Positions 28,126 through 35,269 of a DNA stretch of 64,000 bases are shown here, piece by piece. Made by a program: the position numbers and the translations under genes. This stretch comes from Veillonella infantium (GTDB lineage Bacteria > Bacillota > Negativicutes > Veillonellales > Veillonellaceae), in assembly GCF_002959895.1 (NCBI RefSeq), contig NZ_PPDD01000015.1, forward strand, positions 44,433 through 108,432, given 5' to 3'. Position 1 is the stretch's first letter, and every line of letters starts with the position of its first letter. The notes beneath the pieces were generated by a model that worked only from the letters and a program-made list of their open reading frames with translations, made no database searches and was not told where the DNA came from.

Positions 28126-28221
28126 CCCTTCGTTACCAGTAACTGGATAACTGAAAGGCCATTTCATCATGTTTTTTATCCTTTTGAGATGAGCCCGACG
28201 GTTCTACTCGTTTGGCTATCT
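28111..28221 (-). ncRNA. Predicted antisense antitoxin RNA, locus B
   Basis: Minus-strand RNA from about 28221 to about 28111, about 110 nt, ending at a hairpin (GCCTTTCAGTTA / TAACGAAGGGC) followed by a T-rich run. The hairpin loop differs from copy A while the stem is kept. Confidence 0.6.
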
Positions 28222-28227
28222 GTTTAT

Positions 28228-28256
28228 ATTATAGGGTTTATATCATATATCGTCAA
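28228..28256 (-). promoter_or_regulatory. Antitoxin RNA promoter, locus B
   Basis: On the minus strand TTGACG, 17 bp, TATAAT. Confidence 0.8.
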
Positions 28257-28307
28257 ATACGGATAAACAAGTGTATATTAAACAATTTTATATGGTTATT
28301 ATTTACT

Positions 28308-28339
28308 AAGAGGCAGCGAATTAATCGTTGCCTCTTTTT
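28308..28339 (+). terminator. Terminator of toxin locus B
   Basis: AAGAGGCAGCGA / TCGTTGCCTCTT plus T-run. A relative of the terminator at 24973 at the end of locus A. Confidence 0.85.
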
Positions 28340-28419
28340 GTATGCTTCCATCTAATAGATACTAATTTTCCAACAGATGACAATTTTTAAATATTTTTAA
28401 AATAAATACGTATAATTCA

Positions 28420-28448
28420 TTTACAATTCACTAAAAATGATGTAATAT
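28420..28448 (+). promoter_or_regulatory. Promoter of autotransporter 2
   Basis: TTTACA, 17 bp, TAATAT, leaving a leader of about 165 nt before the start codon. Confidence 0.65.
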
Positions 28449-28622
28449 TTTAAATATATTTTAAAAGTGTTAGAAAAAAGTTTCTTTATTATGAGAGTGT
28501 ATATCTGTCTTTTACCGTATATAAAGGCTAATAAATCAACTCATAGATATATATTCAAGTATGAAGGAGCTTTCACAAATGTGATTGTATTGTAAGTGAA
28601 ATATTGATTGAGGTATAAGAGG

Positions 28623-30941
28623 ATGAAAGGTAGTAATAAGATTTTATTGTCTGCTGTTATGATGACCTTATTGTCATCTACGATGGCTATGCCTGTTACA
28701 TGGGCTGCAGCAGGTATTAATTCTGATGGACGTATTTTTGCAACTACTGCTGATAGTAAATTTGAAAGTACAGGTAATACGACTGCAAATGGTGTAGTCG
28801 CATCTGATGGTGGTCAAGTTACCATTGGATCTTTGGATACTCCTGATGCATCTCAATTGCCTAAACGCTATCGTCAACCAGCTTTCATTACAGGCATGCT
28901 AAATAACAGTTCCATTCAAGTGGATGGCGGGGTTATGGACGTGACTACTGCACCATGGAAGTCTCCATATCCAGTAGCGTTTGCATATAATAGTAAAATT
29001 AATCTCGGCATTGATGATGCGGGTACTGTAAAACACAAAGTGTTTAATATGCAAGGTGATGTGCTGGTATCTGATAAAATGATGCCTCCTCATCAAGAAC
29101 AGCAACCATCTGTGATTAATATCGGTCTAGGTCGTGCACATAACAGTCCTAACCAGTTCTCCGGTAAAGCTGTGAACACCTTAGAGGATAAAGGTGGCGA
29201 AATCAACATGACCTTTGATGGTGGCATGTGGAGCCATGATAGCATGGGCGGCTTGGAATCTTTCAAAATTGATGGTAAAACAGAACGTAGTAGTATTAAC
29301 AATCTCACAGGTACTCGTACGCGCGAAGGTTTCAGCCGTATTTCCCAAGATTCTCGCAGCGACATTCATGTGAATAAACTAGATGGTCATATTAATGTTA
29401 TTTATGACATGACTAGTGGTACTGGCTTAAATTATGCTAAACCAGGTTCTAAGAAAGACGGCCTAGATCCAGCTGACATCGAGGGCGGTAACTTCATCGT
29501 AAAATCTGCTACGACTGGCTCTGGCGTACATGGCTATGTAACAGGTGATCATCTCGATACTTCTTCTGAAAGTAATGTAAATAAGATTTTAGATAACTTA
29601 GCGCACAAGTTCTATTATGAAAACTATGTAAAAGGTGAAAGAAACCTTTCTGGTACTGTATCCATCGCTTCTAAAGGTATCGTGTCTAGTTACAAAAAAG
29701 CGTTGACTACAGACCAAAAAGAAGGGGATATTACATGGAAGGATGGTAATGGTCAAGGCTCCTATGTAGTGCCAGAACCAAAACCTACACCGACTCCAGA
29801 TCCTAAACCAGTTACGCCAGTAACTCCAGATCCTAAGCCAGTTACGCCAGTAACTCCGGATCCAAAACCAGTTACACCAGTGACTCCAGATCCTAAACCA
29901 GTTACACCAGTGACTCCGGATCCAAAACCAGTTACACCAGTGACTCCAGATCCAAAACCAGTTACACCAGTAACTCCAGACCCTAAACCGGTTACACCTG
30001 TAACACCAGCACCTAAACCAGTAAATCCTAATCCTGTTATTCGTGGTGCTTATGATACACCTCATATGCGTGGTATTCGTTCTGCTGTAGTAGGAAATAT
30101 CAACGCTTGGCGTACATTAGCTGACGATATGTATCGTCCTCGTGTATTGCAACAAGGTGAACCAACTGGTATTTGGGCTCGCATCGGTGGCGGTAAATAC
30201 AGCTACTCTGGCAGCGGTATCGATACAGCTACAGATTATACACGCATCCAAGGTGGTTATGATGCTAAAATCAGCCGTGGCTGGACTGTAGGTGGTCAAG
30301 TGTCCTACCTTCGCGGCTCTGAAGACTATGTATTCGATGGTTCCGGTAAGGTGAAATCCTTCTCCGTTGGTGCATATGGTTTGAAAGACCTTGGCAAAGA
30401 TCAATATGTACATGTAGAAACTCAAGTAGGTCGTGTATCTAATGACTTCACAGCTCGTAATGAAATCGGTGAAGCTATGTCTGGCGATACAAAATCTAAT
30501 GCGTACAGCATCGGTGTTCGCTACGGCAAAACATTGAAATACGCTAACGGTTTCTATGTAGAACCGCAAGCACAATTGAACTTTACACACTTTGGTGGCC
30601 GTAACTTTACTGTAGATAATATCTCTGTTAACCAATCTGGCGTAAACAGTACTACTGGCAAGCTTGGTCTTGAATTGGGTAAACAATTCGGCAATGGTAA
30701 CCTTTATACAAGATTTGCTGCAGGTCATGCTTTCACAGGCAATGTAAAAACTGCATTCGCTAGCGGCAGTGTTACGAAATTAACAGAACAAGACCTCAAA
30801 GGTACTTGGACTGAATTGGCATTCGGCGGCCGTTATGGTTTCAATAGCAACAATAGTGTATTTGCTGACGTTGCTACAGGTTTGTCTGGTGATTACCAAG
30901 CAGACTGGGGCGTAAATGCAGGATTTACACATAAGTTCTAA
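28623..30941 (+). CDS. Monomeric (type Va) autotransporter adhesin 2
   Basis: A 772-aa paralogue of autotransporter 1. The signal peptide covers about 1-28 and the passenger runs to about 380, with the shared [21 protein letters not shown] block near 320. A linker at about 382-469 is made of DPKPVTPVTP units, and the barrel (about 475-772) ends in NAGFTHKF. I chose the ATG at 28623 because GAGG lies 9 bp upstream; a TTG at 28608 would add five residues and has no ribosome site. Barrel identity with the first copy is high while the passenger and linker differ, the usual pattern of a duplicated adhesin. It is probably surface exposed; the ligand is unknown. Confidence 0.88.
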   Translation: MKGSNKILLSAVMMTLLSSTMAMPVTWAAAGINSDGRIFATTADSKFESTGNTTANGVVASDGGQVTIGSLDTPDASQLPKRYRQPAFITGMLNNSSIQVDGGVMDVTTAPWKSPYPVAFAYNSKINLGIDDAGTVKHKVFNMQGDVLVSDKMMPPHQEQQPSVINIGLGRAHNSPNQFSGKAVNTLEDKGGEINMTFDGGMWSHDSMGGLESFKIDGKTERSSINNLTGTRTREGFSRISQDSRSDIHVNKLDGHINVIYDMTSGTGLNYAKPGSKKDGLDPADIEGGNFIVKSATTGSGVHGYVTGDHLDTSSESNVNKILDNLAHKFYYENYVKGERNLSGTVSIASKGIVSSYKKALTTDQKEGDITWKDGNGQGSYVVPEPKPTPTPDPKPVTPVTPDPKPVTPVTPDPKPVTPVTPDPKPVTPVTPDPKPVTPVTPDPKPVTPVTPDPKPVTPVTPAPKPVNPNPVIRGAYDTPHMRGIRSAVVGNINAWRTLADDMYRPRVLQQGEPTGIWARIGGGKYSYSGSGIDTATDYTRIQGGYDAKISRGWTVGGQVSYLRGSEDYVFDGSGKVKSFSVGAYGLKDLGKDQYVHVETQVGRVSNDFTARNEIGEAMSGDTKSNAYSIGVRYGKTLKYANGFYVEPQAQLNFTHFGGRNFTVDNISVNQSGVNSTTGKLGLELGKQFGNGNLYTRFAAGHAFTGNVKTAFASGSVTKLTEQDLKGTWTELAFGGRYGFNSNNSVFADVATGLSGDYQADWGVNAGFTHKF
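29800..30020 (+). repeat. 30-bp tandem repeat in autotransporter 2 linker
   Basis: About seven units encoding DPKPVTPVTP. Units differ mainly at silent positions (for example gcc/aca choices), so copy number could change by slippage without breaking the frame. Confidence 0.85.
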
Positions 30942-30988
30942 GTGTAGATTTATTAAATAATCTTTTTGTACAATAGCTAACATATATA

Positions 30989-31034
30989 GCCTCCTAATAA
31001 TAGAGTCATGACTTTATTATTAGGAGGCTTTTAT
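30989..31034. terminator. Terminator after autotransporter 2
   Basis: GCCTCCTAATAATA / TATTATTAGGAGGC plus TTTTATT, homologous to the terminator after autotransporter 1. Confidence 0.85.
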
Positions 31035-31303
31035 TGTATGGAGCATAGAATTAACTATATAGCGACCTATACATTTTTCTTTTAATGTTAAGGAAAAACT
31101 ATATAGACGAAATACGATATATTGTGTATACTAATGAAAATAGTAAGCATACTAGGATTTATTGATAGATGCTTACTGTATAAATAAATTTACCATGCTT
31201 AGTATGGGGATTTCTATGGGGATAACCGTTCCTATAGAGATAATATCTAGTGTATGATAAATGAAGCCACTCTGGGGAGGGCGGCTTCTAATGAGGAGAA
31301 CTT
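31035..31303. other. Leader region of the 189-aa secreted protein
   Basis: Contains an inverted repeat AGTAAGCAT / ATGCTTACT (31141-31176) and a GAAGCC / GGCTTC hairpin (31263-31289) ending just before the GAGGAG ribosome site. No other gene seen; no clear promoter chosen. Confidence 0.4.
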
Positions 31304-31873
31304 ATGAAACTAATTAAATTACTACCAATTATGGCAATTGCTTCTGTATGTGTTGCTGGCCAAGTACATGCGGCACAAGATCCTTTGATGATGCCTGAAC
31401 AACCTGCGGCTCCTTTGACTGCAGAACAACAAGAAATTTCTCTTGCTGTTCCTAGTGAAGAGGTAAAAGCTGTAGTATCTGAATTTGCAGCATTCCAATT
31501 GGGAATGAGCAATGCTTTAATCAAAGACGACAATCGCGTAATGTCTGGTCAACAACGTTATACTAATAACGTGTTGTACTACATGAATGTTCGTCGTGAC
31601 TGGTACATTACAAGCCATCGCTATAAAAAAGATAGCTATGCTCGCGTAGCATTAGACCGCTTGTACTTAGATTACAAAGAATTCTTCACAAACCACACAA
31701 CTGTGTCTGACATGAACAAAGCTGAATATGAACGCCAAATCTTAGCTATTCTTGAAAAGAATACTGAAAACATGAATAACGATGAATTGCGTTTCTACAT
31801 GAACGAAATGGTAATCTACAGCTTGAAAGAAGCTATGCGTGACGGTAATAACCGCGTTAAACGCATCCGCTAA
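31304..31873 (+). CDS. Secreted protein, distant paralogue of the TAA-linked proteins
   Basis: A 189-aa protein with a signal peptide (about 1-23, cleaved after QVHA) and a helical mature part. The C-terminal segment ILAILEKNTENMNNDELRFY then MNEMVIYSLKEAMR aligns with ILDVMAKDQENVSNEELRHY then MNETVWFAAKQTVK in the proteins at 49363 and 61612, so the three form one family. A YDDNLIL-type N-terminus and the VDLR repeats of the larger members are missing. It has its own GAGGAG ribosome site and terminator. It lies just before a short TAA gene. The function is unknown; a periplasmic role near adhesins is inferred from context. Confidence 0.7.
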   Translation: MKLIKLLPIMAIASVCVAGQVHAAQDPLMMPEQPAAPLTAEQQEISLAVPSEEVKAVVSEFAAFQLGMSNALIKDDNRVMSGQQRYTNNVLYYMNVRRDWYITSHRYKKDSYARVALDRLYLDYKEFFTNHTTVSDMNKAEYERQILAILEKNTENMNNDELRFYMNEMVIYSLKEAMRDGNNRVKRIR

Positions 31874-31901
31874 TCGGTATATATAACTATATATCTATGA
31901 A

Positions 31902-31935
31902 AGAGGTAACGGCATAGACCGTTGCCTCTTTTGTT
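31902..31935 (+). terminator. Terminator after the 189-aa secreted protein
   Basis: AGAGGTAACGG / CCGTTGCCTCT hairpin followed by TTTTGTTTT. Confidence 0.85.
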
Positions 31936-32039
31936 TTCAAAACAAATGCCCTCGTAGGAATAAATTCTACGGGGGTTTGTCTATTAATTGATTATATTAT
32001 CTGATCTGATCTATTCTTTATGAATTATTATTTATATTA

Positions 32040-32068
32040 TTTACATATTTTTTCGATAGCAGTATAAT
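32040..32068 (+). promoter_or_regulatory. Promoter of the short TAA
   Basis: TTTACA, 17 bp, TATAAT. The leader then carries TTTTGTAGTGTAACAAGG just before the ribosome site. Confidence 0.75.
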
Positions 32069-32132
32069 CTACTTGTAGAATTATGAGGAAAGTATGAAGG
32101 AGAAGTGTTTTGTAGTGTAACAAGGGAGGCGT

Positions 32133-33518
32133 ATGATTATGAATCACGCAAAGAAACTACAATTATTAGCAGTACTCGGAGTTTTGACTATATCTTCGGC
32201 AAGCTTGGTACAGGCTGCAGATATTCCTGTTGTTTCTAGTGGTGGTGCCACTTATAACATTGGTTTACAAGGCTGGTCATCTTTCACTAACTCAGATAAT
32301 GTACATCTTGGTGGTCAAACTGGGGCGGCTAACAGCGATCCCTATGCCCATTCAGGGGATCCAAATGCAAAGGGTAATAATATTGCCATCGGTCGTCTTG
32401 CCTTGAATGGTTCTCAAGGTGGTGGTAACGTAGCGCTTAGTTCTAAGACATTTGTAGGCGGTAAAGGTGATTATAACTTCTTAGGTAACTTTGCAGCAGG
32501 TTATAATTCAACGATTTCCGATACAATTGCTATAGGCTACTTTACAGGTTCCTACTCTCAAGGTAATAAAAACGTATGGCTCGGCGCTTCTCAAGCTGCC
32601 GCTAGTAAGGGGAATAACACTGTATTAATCGGTTCTAACTCCACTGTAAATGGTAATTTTAACTATGGCATGGGTCATGGTGTTATCTTTAAAGGCGATA
32701 AGAACTCTGCTATTGGCGCATATAACAAAATTGAAGGTAACCAATCTGGCGCCTTTGGTGTAGGTACGTATAATGTGGATACTGTTAAGGGCGATAATTC
32801 CTACAGTGTTGGTAACAAGAACCAAGTGAGTGCTAATAATACATTCGTAGTTGGTAATAATGTGAAAACATCTTTAGACAATGCAGTTGTATTAGGTAAT
32901 AATTCTACTGCTGAAAGTAGTGATGTAGTGAGCACTCCAAGTTATACCTACAATAATGGTGATACTGAAAGCTTTGCTGGTACTGCTCCTGTGTCTACTG
33001 TATCTGTTGGTGCGGCAGGTCAAGAACGCACTATCACTCATGTTGCAGCAGGTCGTATTACAGCGGATTCTACAGATGCGGTTAACGGCTCCCAGTTATA
33101 TGGTACAAACCAACAAATTGATGTATTGCATCGCGATGTACGCCACGTGGAAAAAGAATCCAATCGCGGTGATGCTCGTGCCGCAGCACTCGCTGCATTG
33201 CATCCACTACAATTTGATCCTGACCACAAGGTTCAAGTTATGGGTGGCTATGGTCACTATAAGGGCGAAAATGCATTGGCTCTTGGTGTAGGTTACTATC
33301 CGAAAGAAAACCTACTCCTTACAGCAGGTACAACTGTAAGCGGCGATTTAATGGCCAATGTGGGTGTGTCTTATAAATTCGGTGAAAATAAGACACTTGC
33401 TAAGATTTCTCCTGCATCCTATAACGCATTGGAACAACGGGTAGATACATTAGAAGCACAAAACAAAAAACTACAAGAAACAGTAGATATGCTTGTGCAA
33501 AAACTTAATGAGAAATAG
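32133..33518 (+). CDS. Short YadA-like trimeric autotransporter
   Basis: A 461-aa TAA. The signal peptide covers about 1-29. The head has YadA-type left-handed roll repeats (NNIAIGRLAL, DTIAIGYFTG, NSAIGAYNK) at about 85-260. The neck HVAAGRITADSTDAVNGSQL lies near 305, and the four-strand anchor runs from about 350 (AALAALHPLQFDPDHKVQ) to VGVSYKFG near 420. About 35 residues of coiled coil (LEQRVDTLEAQNKKLQETVD) follow the anchor instead of a terminal aromatic residue. An alternative start at 32139 has better spacing from GGGAGG. It should form trimers on the outer membrane as an adhesin. Confidence 0.88.
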   Translation: MIMNHAKKLQLLAVLGVLTISSASLVQAADIPVVSSGGATYNIGLQGWSSFTNSDNVHLGGQTGAANSDPYAHSGDPNAKGNNIAIGRLALNGSQGGGNVALSSKTFVGGKGDYNFLGNFAAGYNSTISDTIAIGYFTGSYSQGNKNVWLGASQAAASKGNNTVLIGSNSTVNGNFNYGMGHGVIFKGDKNSAIGAYNKIEGNQSGAFGVGTYNVDTVKGDNSYSVGNKNQVSANNTFVVGNNVKTSLDNAVVLGNNSTAESSDVVSTPSYTYNNGDTESFAGTAPVSTVSVGAAGQERTITHVAAGRITADSTDAVNGSQLYGTNQQIDVLHRDVRHVEKESNRGDARAAALAALHPLQFDPDHKVQVMGGYGHYKGENALALGVGYYPKENLLLTAGTTVSGDLMANVGVSYKFGENKTLAKISPASYNALEQRVDTLEAQNKKLQETVDMLVQKLNEK

Positions 33519-33542
33519 AATTTAATATTGATAGAGGTTATA

Positions 33543-33577
33543 AAAATGAGGTAATGACAGTGTTATTACCTCATTTT
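33543..33577. terminator. Terminator after the short TAA
   Basis: AAAATGAGGTAAT / ATTACCTCATTTT, perfect 13-bp stem, usable from both strands. Confidence 0.85.
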
Positions 33578-33627
33578 CATATACCTATATATAACATTAA
33601 AGTAATAAGGTTTAGTGACCGCTAATC

Positions 33628-33657
33628 TTGACATACATATACATTATTCGATACACT
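33628..33657 (+). promoter_or_regulatory. Candidate promoter of the inverse autotransporter gene
   Basis: TTGACA, 18 bp, TACACT, 47 bp before the start codon. It differs from the TTTACA type used by the other adhesins. Confidence 0.6.
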
Positions 33658-33703
33658 AATATATATTTCATTTGTTGTTCATGAATTTTAAATGTAGAGA
33701 GTA

Positions 33704-34747
33704 ATGAAACGTATTGTGTGTATCGCCTTGAGCGCCCTATTGTGTTGTATGGGTACAGCTGAGGCAGAAAAACAACAATTACATAATGATAAGGGCGTAG
33801 TGTCTGCAAAAACGGATGCTCAAACAGAGCGCATGAAGGTCGCATCAGAGGGCTTTCACATTACGCCTGCTTCCACACCGGACCATGTGATTGGCCAAGG
33901 TGGGCCGCTCATCATGGATCGGCAAGATACTAAGACCGTGCAGTATAGCAATGTGGATGCAGTGAACCGCGCCATTAATGCGGTGGCTATGTCCAATGTA
34001 TCTAATGCTATGTATGGTGCCAAAGGTAAGCCGTGGATGCGCCGCACTACGCTGAGCTTTCAGTTCCAAGAAGGGTGGAAGCCGCTGTATTCTGCGGAGA
34101 CTATTCAGCCTCTAGGTCATTACGATACTACCTCTCGTGATGTGTGGTTTACGCAGCAGCGCATTTCTCGCGCCTCTGATACGGGTACTACCCTTAATGT
34201 AGGTGTTGGGTACCGTCGTATCTCCAAGGACGACCATCATCTCTATGGGGCTCATCTATTCTATGACCATCGCTTCTTAAATCGTCACGATCGACTCAGT
34301 GCTGGTCTTGAATATATGTCTGGTGAAAGCGAGTTTCGTTTTAATTGGTATGGTTCTGCTTCCGATGAACGTGTTTTGGATGCGAATCTGCATACCCTAG
34401 AGCGAGTATCTAATGGTTATACCTTAGAATATGGTAAAACCTTTAAAAATGCGCGCTGGGCTAGAGTCTATGTTGAAGGCTATCACTGGAACCAGGATCG
34501 ACAAGCCGATAAGAATGGTTTACGCGTAGGCTCTGAGATGCAACTTACGTCGCGTGTATCTGTAGATATGGGATACAATAAACCGGAACATAGCTCTGGC
34601 GGTGCATATGGTAAAATTACGTTCCGTTTAGCGGGAGCTCCGATGGCTTGGTATGGTGGCAAGCATCGTTTAGAACAATCTGCAACGGTTCGCGATAAAA
34701 TGCTCAACCTCGTAAGACGAACTAATACGGTTTTTGTTGAACAATAA
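33704..34747 (+). CDS. Inverse autotransporter (intimin/invasin-type) beta-domain without passenger
   Basis: A 347-aa protein. The signal peptide covers about 1-21 (cleaved after AEA). After a 75-residue linker comes the inverse autotransporter barrel (about 105-315). Recognisable blocks are SAETIQPLGHYDTTSRDVWF, QRISRASDTGTTLNVGVGYR and YGAHLFYDHRFLNRHDRL, the standard strands of intimin/invasin barrels. In that family an Ig-like passenger normally follows the barrel; here only some 30 residues remain. No frameshift is visible downstream, so this seems a barrel-only protein rather than a broken long gene. It could act alone as a small surface barrel or be a remnant. Confidence 0.78.
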   Translation: MKRIVCIALSALLCCMGTAEAEKQQLHNDKGVVSAKTDAQTERMKVASEGFHITPASTPDHVIGQGGPLIMDRQDTKTVQYSNVDAVNRAINAVAMSNVSNAMYGAKGKPWMRRTTLSFQFQEGWKPLYSAETIQPLGHYDTTSRDVWFTQQRISRASDTGTTLNVGVGYRRISKDDHHLYGAHLFYDHRFLNRHDRLSAGLEYMSGESEFRFNWYGSASDERVLDANLHTLERVSNGYTLEYGKTFKNARWARVYVEGYHWNQDRQADKNGLRVGSEMQLTSRVSVDMGYNKPEHSSGGAYGKITFRLAGAPMAWYGGKHRLEQSATVRDKMLNLVRRTNTVFVEQ

Positions 34748-34903
34748 TTTTGATAACTGAATAGACAAATTGAATGGTCATGCCATTTCCTGCATTCATT
34801 TTATTTTAATGAAAATTAAATGAAAAATAACCTACTATTGTTCCTATATAAGTGATATACTCTAGGTAAGGGAAACGTTAGTGTTCATATCAATTGTTCT
34901 TTA

Positions 34904-34940
34904 AGATAATGGCTTTTTATAAAAGCCATTATCTTATTAT
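34904..34940. terminator. Hairpin terminator downstream of the inverse autotransporter
   Basis: AGATAATGGCTTTT / AAAAGCCATTATCT with a short loop, followed by TATTATTT; about 155 bp after the stop codon. Confidence 0.65.
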
Positions 34941-35056
34941 TTGATGCCGTGTGATCGCCCGTTCATCTTAGTTACTCTCCAACTATGTGATAATCTTTGT
35001 GTTGTGTTTACTTCAAAATCTCTCTCTTAATAACAAACCTATATCATGCGGCAACG

Positions 35057-35124
35057 GTAAGAGGTTCGCCTTCCTCTTACCAAAAAAGGGTAGTTAATCC
35101 TCATCGATTAACTATCCTTTTTTA
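35057..35124 (+). terminator. Double hairpin, possible end of a small RNA
   Basis: GTAAGAGG / CCTCTTAC (35057-35080), then AAGGGTAGTTAATC / GATTAACTATCCTT with a T6 run. No gene ends nearby, so it could terminate a short RNA made from about 34950-35050. Confidence 0.55.
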
Positions 35125-35153
35125 TATTCTCTTAATAGATATATAAATTACTG

Positions 35154-35181
35154 TTTACAAAATTCGTATACGTGCTACAAT
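35154..35181 (+). promoter_or_regulatory. Promoter of the SLH-bearing TAA
   Basis: TTTACA, 16 bp, TACAAT. The leader repeats the TTTTGTAGTTTGTAA motif next to the GGAGG ribosome site. Confidence 0.65.
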
Positions 35182-35269
35182 ATTCATATAAGACTCATGA
35201 ATAAAAAGTGAATTTTAATGCAAAGAGAGAATGATAGGTTTTGTAGTTTGTAAATGGAGGTTCTAAATT

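Larger units (their letters stand above)
27912..28268 (+). repeat. Inverted repeat B (357 bp, type I TA locus)
   Basis: The partner of 25027-25386 in opposite orientation. Toxin gene, promoters, ribosome-site hairpin and antisense terminator are all conserved. Confidence 0.85.
34748..35153. other. Intergenic region with several hairpins
   Basis: About 400 bp without a gene. Besides the hairpins listed separately it is AT-rich and shows no open frame of note. Confidence 0.5.

Noticed and set aside
29598..30065. Minus-strand WCNWFRIWSH-type repeat protein
   Set aside because: It is the reverse frame of the DPKPVTPVTP tandem repeat; no start signal.
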